64,000 nt of DNA, taken from NCBI RefSeq assembly GCF_026017845.1, contig NZ_CP100416.1:10262081-10326080 (forward strand), given 5' to 3'. Below are positions 42,498 through 50,129 of the stretch, one piece after another (within the stretch, counting starts at the first letter, position 1; every line of letters starts with the position of its first letter). The notes below the pieces were generated by a model. That model saw only the letters and a program-made list of their open reading frames with translations. It ran no database searches and had not been told where the DNA came from. A program made the translations under genes and the position numbers. Source of the stretch: Amycolatopsis mediterranei. GTDB lineage: Bacteria > Actinomycetota > Actinomycetes > Mycobacteriales > Pseudonocardiaceae.

Positions 42498-43721
42498 ATG
42501 CGTATCTTCCTCCGTCGCGCCCTCTCCGCGGCCGTCGCCACCGTTTCCGTTCTGGCCTTGGCGACGCTTGGCCCGCCGCAGGCCTCCGCCGCGTCCTTCT
42601 ACGATCCGCCGTCCCCCCTGCCCGCCGGCCGCAACGGCGACGTCATCCGGCACGAGGCGTCGACGTTCTACATCGATCCGATCCAGCTGATCAAGGCCGA
42701 CGCGAGCGTGCAGCGGATCATGTACCGCAGCACCGACACGCACGGCTCGCCGATCGCCGTCACCGGCACGGTGCTGACCCCGCGGTCGGCGTGGCACGGC
42801 GCCGGGGTGCGCCCGCTCGTTTCCTACGCCGTCGGCACCCAGGGCGAGGGCGACGACTGCGCGCCGTCGAAAGCGCTTGCCGCGGGCTTCGAGTACGAAG
42901 GGCCGTTCATCGCGGGGCTGCTGACGCGGGGGTACGGCGTCGTCGTCACCGACTACGAAGGGCTCGGCACGCCCGGAGACCACACGTACGTCAACCGCGC
43001 GTCGGAGGGCCACGCCGTGCTCGACGCGATCCGCGCGGCCCAGCGGCTGCCGGAGGCGGGGCTCCCGGACGACGGCCCGGTGGCGATCGCGGGCTATTCC
43101 CAAGGCGGCGGCGCGTCGGCCGCGGCGGCGGAGCTGCAGCCGAGCTACGCCCCCGAGCTGAAGCTGAAGGGCGCATACGCGGGGGCGGTGCCGGCGGACC
43201 TGGCCGAGGTGGCCAAGAACCTCGACGGCCACTACGCGGTCGGCTTCCTCGGCTTCGCGCTGGTGAGCATGAACTACGCCTACCCCGAGCTGAACATCCC
43301 GGCGCTGCTCAACGCGCGCGGGAAGCAGCTGTTCGAGCAGGTCCGCACCGAGTGCACGGTGGAAGCGATCGCCGCGCACGCGTTCACGCAGTCCTCGACG
43401 CTGACCACCGACGGCCGGTCGCTCGTCGCGTACCTCGGCGAGGAGCCGTACCGGTCGCGGGTGGCCGAGCAGAAGATCGGGGCGCTGACGCCGTCGGCGC
43501 CGGTGTTGATCGTCCACAGCGCGCTCGACGACATCGTGCCCTACGCGCAGGACCGCGACCTGGGCCGGACGTGGTGCGGCAAGGGCGTGCAGGTGCAGTT
43601 CAGCACGTCACTGGTGCCGACGCACGTGCTCGGCGCGGTGCGCGCCTACCCGGAGGCGTTCGCCTGGCTCGAGGGCCGCTTCGCCGGCCTCCCGGCGCCG
43701 GTGAACTGCGGCTGGTTCTGA
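42498..43721 (+). CDS. Secreted lipase (LIP/secretory lipase family)
   Basis: The 407-residue protein has a Sec signal peptide (RIFLRRALSAAVATVSVLALATLGPPQASA, cleavage near residue 32) and an alpha/beta-hydrolase domain with nucleophile elbow GYSQGG near residue 199. It has Asp in HSALDDIVPY and His in LVPTHVLG to complete the triad. The N-terminal FYDPPSPLPAGRNGDVIR is typical of bacterial members of the Candida CalA-like secretory lipase family. It should hydrolyse lipid esters outside the cell. GAGGAGC precedes the ATG. Control by the adjacent TetR is likely. Confidence 0.9.
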   Translation: MRIFLRRALSAAVATVSVLALATLGPPQASAASFYDPPSPLPAGRNGDVIRHEASTFYIDPIQLIKADASVQRIMYRSTDTHGSPIAVTGTVLTPRSAWHGAGVRPLVSYAVGTQGEGDDCAPSKALAAGFEYEGPFIAGLLTRGYGVVVTDYEGLGTPGDHTYVNRASEGHAVLDAIRAAQRLPEAGLPDDGPVAIAGYSQGGGASAAAAELQPSYAPELKLKGAYAGAVPADLAEVAKNLDGHYAVGFLGFALVSMNYAYPELNIPALLNARGKQLFEQVRTECTVEAIAAHAFTQSSTLTTDGRSLVAYLGEEPYRSRVAEQKIGALTPSAPVLIVHSALDDIVPYAQDRDLGRTWCGKGVQVQFSTSLVPTHVLGAVRAYPEAFAWLEGRFAGLPAPVNCGWF

Positions 43722-43727
43722 CCGGCG

Positions 43728-43759
43728 GCGGGCCCGGGACCGCGCGGTCCCGGGCCCGC
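43728..43759. terminator. Perfect 32-base palindrome, probable bidirectional terminator
   Basis: The 16-base arms (left arm GCGGGCCCGGGACCGC) are perfectly complementary with no unpaired spacer. The element starts 6 bases after the lipase stop and ends 4 bases before the stop of the convergent DUF3151 gene. It has no T tract. Confidence 0.78.
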
Positions 43760-43763
43760 GGCG

Positions 43764-44183
43764 TCACTTCAGGCCGGTGGCTTCCGCGGCCGCGGGGTCG
43801 GAGTCGGCGAGGAACGTCCGGCAGCGCTCGAACTCCTCGGTCTCGCCGATCTTCCCGGCGGCCTTGCCCAGGACGGCGAGGGCGCGGAGGAACCCCTGGT
43901 TGGGGCGGTGCGCCCAGGGCACCGGGCCGAAGCCCTTCCAGCCCGCGCGGCGCAGCTGGTCGAGACCCCGGTGGTAGCCGGTGCGGGCGTACGCGTAGGC
44001 GGCGACGGTCTCGCCCGCGTCGAAGGCCTTCTCGGCCAGCGAAGCCCAGGCCTCGCTGTAGTCGGGGTGTTCGGCGGCGACGGTGGCCGGGTCGGTCCCG
44101 GCGTCGAGCGCGGCCTGGGCGGCGGTGTGCTCGGGCAGCAGCGTCGGCTCGGGGCCGAGCAGGTTGTGCGTCATGCCACCCAT
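43764..44183 (-). CDS. DUF3151 protein
   Basis: The 139-residue protein is conserved across actinobacteria: NLLGPEPTLLPEHTAAQAALDAG, YSEAWASLAEKAFDAGETVAAYAYARTGYHRGLDQLRRAGWKGFGPVPW and FLRALAVLGKAAGKIGETEEFERC. The helical repeats recall tetratricopeptide units. The function of the family is unknown. The ATG at 44183 has AGAGG 5 bases upstream; an ATG 9 bases further in is possible. In many actinobacteria it neighbours fba and purA, and fba lies 1.5 kb away here. Confidence 0.88.
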   Translation of the reverse strand: MGGMTHNLLGPEPTLLPEHTAAQAALDAGTDPATVAAEHPDYSEAWASLAEKAFDAGETVAAYAYARTGYHRGLDQLRRAGWKGFGPVPWAHRPNQGFLRALAVLGKAAGKIGETEEFERCRTFLADSDPAAAEATGLK

Positions 44184-44190
44184 TCTGCCT

Positions 44191-44277
44191 CTAGAGGAAC
44201 AGGCTCCCCAGCACCCCGGCTCCGGCCAGCACCAGGGCGGCGACCAGCACCGCCGCGACAACTCGTTTCGGCATCAT
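44191..44277 (-). CDS. Possible 28-residue single-helix membrane peptide
   Basis: An ATG-ATG start gives MMPKRVVAAVLVAALVLAG and then AGVLGSLFL, a positively charged end followed by one hydrophobic helix. The stop lies 7 bases before the DUF3151 start on the same strand, so it could be cotranscribed. There is no clear ribosome-binding site, so the call is weak. Confidence 0.3.
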   Translation of the reverse strand: MMPKRVVAAVLVAALVLAGAGVLGSLFL

Positions 44278-44460
44278 GGCGCGACACCATGCCAAGCCGA
44301 GGCGGCCGGGAGCAAGTGATCCACCCGTAGGGGTGAACCCGGGCGCGAAGCGCCTCCGTTGCGGGTGGCGGCGGGGAAGAAGGTCGGGGGAACCCCGATT
44401 TTGGCGTCCTTTGCCACTGTCCTGACCCACTCGTGACCATGACCGGCCATGATGTCCGGC

Positions 44461-45642
44461 ATGGCCAAGGCAGTCGACGTCCCGGTGGACGTGATCCCGC
44501 GCAGTCCCGTCGGCAAGACGCGGCTGTTCTTCACGCGGCACTGGCACCGCGGCGCCCCCGGGCAGCCGACCCCGGACTGGGTGCTCCGGTTCTGCTACGG
44601 GATGTGGCTGGCGGCGTTCGCGTTCAAGCTGCTCGGCTCGTCGTGGGACATGTCGTGGCACTTCAGGTGGCTGCGCGACGACCTGGCGCCCCCGCACCTG
44701 ATCAACACCGTCGGCACGGTGATCATCGTGGTGCTGGTGGCGATCCACAGCTACACGGGTCTCGGCGCCGACAAGACGTCGCTGCGGCTGATGCAGATCG
44801 GCCTGCTGACGTTCCTGGTCGCGGCCCCGCTGGACGTCATCAACCACCGCGTCAACGGCCTCGACCTGACCGCGTGGAGCCCGTCGCACATGATGCTCTA
44901 CCTCGGCACGGGCATCATGCAGGCCGGTGTCCTGCTCGGCTGGCTCCGGCTGTCCCCGCCCGGGCGGTTCCGGACGGGCGTGCTGCTCGCGCTGTGGGCG
45001 TTCCTCCTGGAGAACACGTTCTTCCCGAACGGCCAGCAGGAGTACGGCATCCTCGGCCTGCGCGCCTGGGAGCGCGGGGAGCCGGAGGCGGAGAAGTCCC
45101 TGCTGGACTTCGCGGCCAACCAGATCGGGCACCCGGTCGACCGGACGGCGGTGCTGCACTTCACGATGCCGATCCCGGAGTGGGTGTACCCGCTGTGGGG
45201 CATCGGCGTGATGGCGCTGATACTGGCTCTGGCCAGGAAGACTTTGGGTTTCCGCTGGTCGGCTTCGCTGGTGGCGCTGGCGTACGTCGCTTATCGCTCG
45301 GTGATGTGGCCGCTGCTGCTCGGGCTGGGCTTCCCGGTGTCGACGGTGCCGTTCTACCTGCTGGCGGTGGGGCTTGCGGTGGACCTGGCGTTCGCGATGA
45401 GCCACGGCGTCGTCCGCGCGGCCGCGGGGGCGCTGCTGGTGACGGCGTTCGGGTACGGCGCGTTCTGGCTGCAGTCGCAGTTCCGGCCCTGGGTGCTCGG
45501 TGACGCGCACACGGAGTCGGCCCCACCGGCGGCCTACTGGACGGCCCTGGTGGTGCTGGGCGGGGTGTTCGCCCTCTGGGCGGCAGCGGGCCCGGTGAGC
45601 CGCCGCTGGACGGCTCGGCGTTCGGTCGCCGAAACGGTCTGA
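44461..45642 (+). CDS. Polytopic membrane protein of unknown function
   Basis: The 393-residue protein has about eight to nine hydrophobic helices, with conserved-looking FKLLGSSWDMSWHFRWLRDDLAPPHLINTVG, WSPSHMMLYLGTGIM and HFTMPIPEWVYPLWG. His and Asp residues inside or next to helices (SWDMSWHFRW, SPSHMM) could bind a metal or haem. No named family comes to mind. In-frame ATGs at 44449 and 44452 precede the one chosen, and none has a clear ribosome-binding site. A terminator shared with fba follows. Confidence 0.7.
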   Translation: MAKAVDVPVDVIPRSPVGKTRLFFTRHWHRGAPGQPTPDWVLRFCYGMWLAAFAFKLLGSSWDMSWHFRWLRDDLAPPHLINTVGTVIIVVLVAIHSYTGLGADKTSLRLMQIGLLTFLVAAPLDVINHRVNGLDLTAWSPSHMMLYLGTGIMQAGVLLGWLRLSPPGRFRTGVLLALWAFLLENTFFPNGQQEYGILGLRAWERGEPEAEKSLLDFAANQIGHPVDRTAVLHFTMPIPEWVYPLWGIGVMALILALARKTLGFRWSASLVALAYVAYRSVMWPLLLGLGFPVSTVPFYLLAVGLAVDLAFAMSHGVVRAAAGALLVTAFGYGAFWLQSQFRPWVLGDAHTESAPPAAYWTALVVLGGVFALWAAAGPVSRRWTARRSVAETV

Positions 45643-45648
45643 ACACGG

Positions 45649-45680
45649 CGAAGGGCCGCCACGACCGTGGCGGCCCTTCG
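45649..45680. terminator. Bidirectional terminator between membrane protein and fba
   Basis: CGAAGGGCCGCCAC (45649-45662) and GTGGCGGCCCTTCG (45667-45680) make a perfect 14-pair stem with the loop GACC, between two convergent genes. Confidence 0.9.
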
Positions 45681-45691
45681 CGCGAAAAGAC

Positions 45692-46723
45692 TTACTTGAG
45701 CTTCGTGCCCGCCGAGCCGAGGGCCTGGCAGGCCTCGACGACGCGCTGGGCCATGCCGGCCTCCGCGGCCTTCAGGTACGACCGCGGGTCGTAGACCTTC
45801 TTGTTGCCGACCTCGCCGTCGATCTTCAGGACGCCGTCGTAGTTCTTGAAGAAGTGGTCGACGATCGGGCGGGTGAACGCGTACTGCGTGTCCGTGTCGA
45901 CGTTCATCTTCACCACGCCGTAGGACACCGCCTCGCGGATCTCCTCCGGGAGCGAGCCCGAGCCGCCGTGGAAGACCAGCTCGAACGGCTTCGAACCCGC
46001 GTCCAGGCCGAGCTTCTTCGACGCCGCCTCCTGGCCGCCCTTCAGCACGTCCGGGCGCAGCTTCACGTTGCCCGGCTTGTACACGCCGTGGACGTTGCCG
46101 AACGTGGCCGCCAGCAGGTAGCGGCCCTTCTCGCCGGCGCCGAGCGCGTCGATCGTCTTCAGGAAGTCGCCTTCGGCGGTGTACAGCTTCTCGTTGATCT
46201 CCGCCTCGACGCCGTCCTCCTCGCCGCCGACGACGCCGATCTCGACCTCGAGGATGATGTGCGCGGCCGCCGTCTTGGCCAGCAGCTCCGCGGCGATCTC
46301 GAGGTTCTCGTCGAGGTCGATCGCCGAGCCGTCCCACATGTGGGACTGGAACAGCGGGTTCTGGCCGTTCTTGACGCGCTCGGCCGAGATCTCGATCAGC
46401 GGACGGACGAAGCCGTCCAGCTTGTCCTTCGGGCAGTGGTCGGTGTGCAGCGCCACGTTCACGTCGTACTTCGCCGCGACGACCTGGGCGAACTCCGCGA
46501 GCGCGGTCGCGCCGGTCACCATGTCCTTGACCTTCTGGCCCGACGCGAACTCCGCACCGCCCGTGGAGAACTGGATGATGCCGTCGCTCTCCGCCTCGGC
46601 GAAGCCGCGGATGGCGGCGTTCACGGTTTCGGACGAGGTCACGTTGATGGCCGGGTAGGCGAACTCGTTCGCCTTGGCCCGGTCGAGCATCTCCGCGTAG
46701 ACCTCGGGGGTGGCGATGGGCAT
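45692..46723 (-). CDS. fba: Class II fructose-bisphosphate aldolase
   Basis: The 343-residue zinc enzyme starts MPIATPEVYAEMLDRAKANEFAYPAINVTS and has VALHTDHCPKDKLDGF (catalytic Asp and zinc His), LEVEIGVVGGEEDGV, TFGNVHGVYKPGNVKL (zinc His) and LVFHGGSGS (zinc His). It interconverts fructose-1,6-bisphosphate and the two triose phosphates in glycolysis and gluconeogenesis. AAGGAGGAG lies 6 bases before the ATG. A terminator separates it from the LLM gene upstream, so it has its own promoter in the 160-base gap. Confidence 0.96.
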   Translation of the reverse strand: MPIATPEVYAEMLDRAKANEFAYPAINVTSSETVNAAIRGFAEAESDGIIQFSTGGAEFASGQKVKDMVTGATALAEFAQVVAAKYDVNVALHTDHCPKDKLDGFVRPLIEISAERVKNGQNPLFQSHMWDGSAIDLDENLEIAAELLAKTAAAHIILEVEIGVVGGEEDGVEAEINEKLYTAEGDFLKTIDALGAGEKGRYLLAATFGNVHGVYKPGNVKLRPDVLKGGQEAASKKLGLDAGSKPFELVFHGGSGSLPEEIREAVSYGVVKMNVDTDTQYAFTRPIVDHFFKNYDGVLKIDGEVGNKKVYDPRSYLKAAEAGMAQRVVEACQALGSAGTKLK

Positions 46724-46839
46724 CGTTACTCCTCCTTGGCACAGGGTGGTCCCGACCGCATCGTACGAGGTGTACCGCCGACGCACACCGGTCACCGTGC
46801 AGAAACTTTCCCGCACGTCGGATCGGTTCAGAAAGCGGT

Positions 46840-46874
46840 CCGTCCGGTCACCGCGGTGAGCGGCGACCGGACGG
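46840..46874 (-). terminator. Terminator hairpin after the LLM oxidoreductase gene
   Basis: CCGTCCGGTC (46840-46849) pairs with GACCGGACGG (46865-46874). The internal CCGC/GCGG extends the stem after one mismatch. It begins 10 bases after the stop of the LLM gene, and TTTC follows on the minus strand. Confidence 0.78.
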
Positions 46875-46883
46875 AGATCACAC

Positions 46884-47705
46884 TCAGCGCAGCGCGGCCG
46901 CCACCTCGCTGTAAGCCGGCCAGGGATCCTCGTTGAGCACCTGGATGTTCACGTGGTCGGCACCCGCTTCGAGGTGGGCGCGGAGGCCCGTCGCGATCGT
47001 GTCCGCGTCGCCGTGCAGGGCCAGTGCGTCGACCAGGCGGTCGCTGCCCTCGCCTTCGACGTCCTCGTCCGTGAAGCCGAGTTTGCGCAGGTTGGCGACG
47101 TAGTTCGACAGCCCGAGGTAGAACTTCACGGTGTTGCGGCCGATCGCGCGGGCCTCGGCGGCGTCGGTGCCGAGGACCACCTTCTGCTCCGGGGCCAGCA
47201 GCTTGCCCGCGCCCAGGATCTCGCGAGCTCCCCGCGTGTGCTCCGGCGTCGTCAGGTACGGGTGCGCCCCCGCCGTCCGGTCGCGGGCCAGCTCGATGAC
47301 CTTCGGGCCGAGCGCCGCCAAGGCGCGGCCGGCCACCGGGACCCCCGCCGCGTCCAGGCCGTCGAGGTAGTCGACCAGGGCCGTGTACGGCTTCTTGTAC
47401 TCCTTGGACGCCTCGGGGTGGCCCGCGCCGACGCCGAGCAGGAAGCGGTCCGGGTACTTGGCGACAATCCGTTCGTACGCGCGGGCGATGTCCGCGGGCT
47501 CGTCCTGCCAGATGTTCACGATGCCGGTCGCGATGACCAGGTGGTCCGTCGCCGCGAGGAGATCGTCCACGTAGGCGAGGTCCCCACCCGGGGACGCCCC
47601 CAGCCAGATCGTGCCGTAGCCGAGCTTCTCCGCCTCCGCCGCGAACTGCGCGTCGACGCCCGAGTAGTGCCGCCAGATACCGAGCTTGCCGAGTTCGATT
47701 GCCAT
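46884..47705 (-). CDS. LLM-class F420-dependent oxidoreductase
   Basis: The 273-residue luciferase-like protein has LGKLGIWRHYSGVDAQFAAEAEKLGYGTIWLGASPGGDL, VIATGIVNIWQDEPADIARAYERI, RFLLGVGAGHPEAS and GADHVNIQVLNEDPWPAY. This matches the TIGR03620-type actinobacterial F420-dependent family. Its substrate is unknown. The ATG at 47705 has GAGGTG 6 bases upstream. It is divergent from the aldo/keto reductase gene. Confidence 0.85.
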   Translation of the reverse strand: MAIELGKLGIWRHYSGVDAQFAAEAEKLGYGTIWLGASPGGDLAYVDDLLAATDHLVIATGIVNIWQDEPADIARAYERIVAKYPDRFLLGVGAGHPEASKEYKKPYTALVDYLDGLDAAGVPVAGRALAALGPKVIELARDRTAGAHPYLTTPEHTRGAREILGAGKLLAPEQKVVLGTDAAEARAIGRNTVKFYLGLSNYVANLRKLGFTDEDVEGEGSDRLVDALALHGDADTIATGLRAHLEAGADHVNIQVLNEDPWPAYSEVAAALR

Positions 47706-47780
47706 GGAACACCTCAACGCACGAGACGGCGATTTTCCTCCCGGGTTTCCCGGATCGCGGGAAGTATTAACGTCGGGGGC

Positions 47781-48689
47781 ATGACCAAGCTGGGTAACAC
47801 CGACCTCGACGTGTACGGGCTCAACCTCGGGTGCAACGTCTTCGGCTGGACGGCCGACGAGCCGCAGTCCTTCGCCGTGCTGGACGCCTACACCGCGGCG
47901 GGCGGCAACTTCCTGGACAGCGCGGACCTCTACGGCGGCGGTGGGGGCTCCGAGACGATCATCGGCAACTGGCTGGCCGCCCGCGGCCGGCGTGACGACG
48001 TCGTCGTGGCGACCAAGGTCGGGATGTGGGACGGCCGGCCGGGCCTGTCGGCGAAGAACATCCAGGCCGCGGCCGAGGACTCGCTGCGGCGCCTGCAGAC
48101 CGACCACATCGACCTCTACTACGCCCACCGCGACGACCCGGACACCCCGCTCGAAGAAACCCTGGAGGCGTTCGACGCGCTGGTCCGCGCGGGCAAGGTC
48201 CGGTACGTCGGCGCGTCGAACTACACCGCCGGACGGCTCGCCGATGCACTGTCCATTTCGGACAAGAACGGCTTCGCGCGGTTCGCCGTGCTGCAGCCGC
48301 ACTACAACCTCGTCGAGCGGGACTACGAACGCGACCTCGCACCGCTCGTCGAGCGCGAAGGCCTCGCGACCCTGCCGTACTTCGCCCTCGCCATGGGCTT
48401 CCTCACCGGCAAGTACCGCACGAAGGACGAGACCGGCGACAGCCCGCGCGCCGCGCGCGCTTTGTCCTATTTGGACAAGGGCGGCGACCGCGTCCTCGCC
48501 GCACTGGACGAAGTCGCCCAGGCGCACGGCGTTTCGGTGGCCACGGTGTCGCTCGCGTGGCTGCGGCAGCAGCCGACGGTCGCCGCCCCCATCGCGAGCG
48601 CGCGGACACCCGAGCAGCTCACCGACCTGATCGCGTCGGTCTCGCTGGAGCTGACCGACGCCGAAGTCACCGCCTTGAACGAGGCCTAG
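47781..48689 (+). CDS. Aldo/keto reductase
   Basis: The 302-residue TIM-barrel NADPH enzyme has the AKR catalytic tetrad in FLDSADLYGGG (Asp, Tyr), VVVATKVGMW (Lys) and DLYYAHRDDP (His), and the cofactor-binding PIASARTPEQLTDLIAS near the C-terminus. It reduces an aldehyde or ketone of unknown identity. It is the first of four plus-strand redox genes, but a promoter-like gap separates it from the SDR gene. Confidence 0.9.
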   Translation: MTKLGNTDLDVYGLNLGCNVFGWTADEPQSFAVLDAYTAAGGNFLDSADLYGGGGGSETIIGNWLAARGRRDDVVVATKVGMWDGRPGLSAKNIQAAAEDSLRRLQTDHIDLYYAHRDDPDTPLEETLEAFDALVRAGKVRYVGASNYTAGRLADALSISDKNGFARFAVLQPHYNLVERDYERDLAPLVEREGLATLPYFALAMGFLTGKYRTKDETGDSPRAARALSYLDKGGDRVLAALDEVAQAHGVSVATVSLAWLRQQPTVAAPIASARTPEQLTDLIASVSLELTDAEVTALNEA

Positions 48690-48706
48690 AACCTACTTTC
48701 GGGTAG

Positions 48707-48721
48707 CTTACCGCCAGTAAG
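48707..48721. promoter_or_regulatory. Short palindrome upstream of SDR gene
   Basis: CTTAC-CGCCA-GTAAG lies 51 bases before the SDR start. The GTAAG/GTTACTT-like half-sites resemble those in the palindrome cluster upstream of the monooxygenase at 50059-50089, which would fit one regulator controlling both. Confidence 0.42.
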
Positions 48722-48771
48722 GTGAGGTACGGTGCCCTCCGAGAGCGACGTTCGACGTCCAGGAGGGCACC

Positions 48772-49683
48772 GTGGCCAACCCGTTTTCGCTGCTGAGCGG
48801 CACCAAGAAGGTCGACGGCAAGGTCGTGCTGATCACCGGCGCGGCCCGCGGCATCGGCGCCGGCCTCGCCGAACGGCTGGCCGCCCGCGGCGCCAAGGTC
48901 GCCCTCGTCGGCCTCGAAGCCGAGGAGCAGCGGAAGGTCGCCGACCGGATCGGCCCAAATGCGAAATCCTGGGAAGCCGACGTCACCAGCTGGGCCGCGC
49001 TCGAGCGCGCGACGGCCGGCGTCGTGGCGCACTTCGGCGGGATCGACGTCGTCATCGCGAACGCCGGCATCGCGACCGCGGGCTTCGTCCGCTCGGTCGA
49101 CCGGGCCGCGTTCGAGAAGGTCATCGAGGTCGACCTGCTCGGCGTCTGGCGGACGTTCCGCGTCACGCTCCCGCACGTCATCGAGCGCAAGGGCTACCTG
49201 CTGGCGATTTCGTCGCTCGCCGCGATCACGCACGCGCCGGGCATGGCGAACTACGCCGCCGCCAAGGCCGGCGTCGAAGCCTTCTCGAACAGCCTGCGCG
49301 CCGAGGTCGCCCACCTGGGCGTCAAGGTCGGCGTCGCGCACCCGACGTGGATCCGCACCGACCTCGTCGAGAGCGCCGACGCGCACCCGGTGTTCGGCAA
49401 GCTCCGCGCGTCGATGCCCGGCCTGATCGGCAAGACCTACCCGCTGGACGTCGCCTTGGACGACCTCGAAGCCGGCATCCTCAAGCGCGCCCGGACCATC
49501 CACGTGCCGCGCTGGGTCGGCGGGCTCAAGCTGCTGCGCGCGTTCCTGCCGCCGATCATCGAAATCGGCTCCCGCAGCCGGGTACCTTCGGCGGACAAAG
49601 CCGCGCTGGCCGACATCGAGGCCCGCGGCGCGTTCGAGTCGGCGGTCACCGGCCACGGCGGGCGGGCCGCCACCAAGGGGTGA
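48772..49683 (+). CDS. Short-chain dehydrogenase/reductase
   Basis: The 303-residue SDR has ITGAARGIGAGLAERLA as cofactor loop, ANAGIA, catalytic Ser in AISSLAAITHAPGM and YAAAK as the Tyr-Lys pair, with a longer C-terminus (VPRWVGGLKLLRAFLPPIIE) seen in mycobacterial-type SDRs linked to lipid or sterol metabolism. AGGAGG lies 5 bases before the GTG start. It is 2 bases upstream of the damaged PPOX gene and near the monooxygenase, a common actinobacterial grouping. Confidence 0.9.
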   Translation: MANPFSLLSGTKKVDGKVVLITGAARGIGAGLAERLAARGAKVALVGLEAEEQRKVADRIGPNAKSWEADVTSWAALERATAGVVAHFGGIDVVIANAGIATAGFVRSVDRAAFEKVIEVDLLGVWRTFRVTLPHVIERKGYLLAISSLAAITHAPGMANYAAAKAGVEAFSNSLRAEVAHLGVKVGVAHPTWIRTDLVESADAHPVFGKLRASMPGLIGKTYPLDVALDDLEAGILKRARTIHVPRWVGGLKLLRAFLPPIIEIGSRSRVPSADKAALADIEARGAFESAVTGHGGRAATKG

Positions 49684-49685
49684 AG

Positions 49686-50048
49686 ATGTCCCGTCGCGAC
49701 CAGATCAGGATGACCGAGGACGGGACCCCGTGCTTTTCGGGGGCCGGGGTGGCGAAGCCCCCGGCCCGGGGCGAAGCCCCGGTTGTCACAGCGAGTACCT
49801 CGCCGGGCAGAAGGTCATCAACGTCGCCGGCATCGGCCCGAACGGCCGCCCGCACCTCGCGCCGCTCTGGTACTTCCCGCACGAAGACGGCGTCGCGACC
49901 GCGGTACTCGGGGGCCAAGCCCGAGGACCCCGCGTCGACCGAAATGAACGCCTTCATCACAGGTCAGGCCGCCAAACGCGTCGGGCTGGTCTTCCGGCCG
50001 ACCAAGGTCGTCAGCTGGAACCACGGCAAGCTCGGCGGGACGTACTGA
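49686..50048 (+). pseudogene. PPOX-class F420-dependent protein, broken by repeat insertion, deletion and frame change
   Basis: The first codons read SRRDQIRMTED in frame with the start at 49686. The REP-like element then intervenes. The gene resumes in another frame as EYLAGQKVINVAGIGPNGRPHLAPLWYFPHEDGVAT. A central part is missing, and the C-terminus returns in the first frame as GAKPEDPASTEMNAFITGQAAKRVGLVFRPTKVVSWNHGKLGGTY. Intact relatives are about 50-60 residues longer in the middle, as I recall the family. The family comprises split-barrel F420- or flavin-binding reductases. It cannot make a normal product. Confidence 0.85.
49722..49792 (+). repeat. Palindromic REP-like element, copy D, inside the PPOX pseudogene
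   Basis: Between codon 12 (GAC) of the PPOX gene and its continuation GAGTACCTC lie about 71 extra bases. They contain GGGGGCCGGGGTGGCGAAG, CCCCCGGCC, CGGGGCGAAGCCCCGG and the TGTCACAGC tail. The core and tail match the tandem copies at 38253-38380. Confidence 0.85.
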
Positions 50049-50058
50049 TCAGTAGCCG

Positions 50059-50089
50059 GTACTTCCAAGTAACTGTTACTTGAGGTAAC
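50059..50089. promoter_or_regulatory. Palindrome cluster upstream of the monooxygenase
   Basis: AAGTAACTGTTACTT (50067-50081) is a perfect palindrome with 7-base arms. It overlaps further half-sites on both sides, GTACTTCCAAGTAAC and GTTACTTGAGGTAAC, giving a run of linked inverted repeats 41-71 bases before the monooxygenase start. This is a strong candidate operator for a TetR-like or similar dimeric regulator that is not encoded in the window. Confidence 0.62.
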
Positions 50090-50129
50090 GTCATCTGCGC
50101 AGGATCCCCGACGCAGCGGAGGCCCACAG

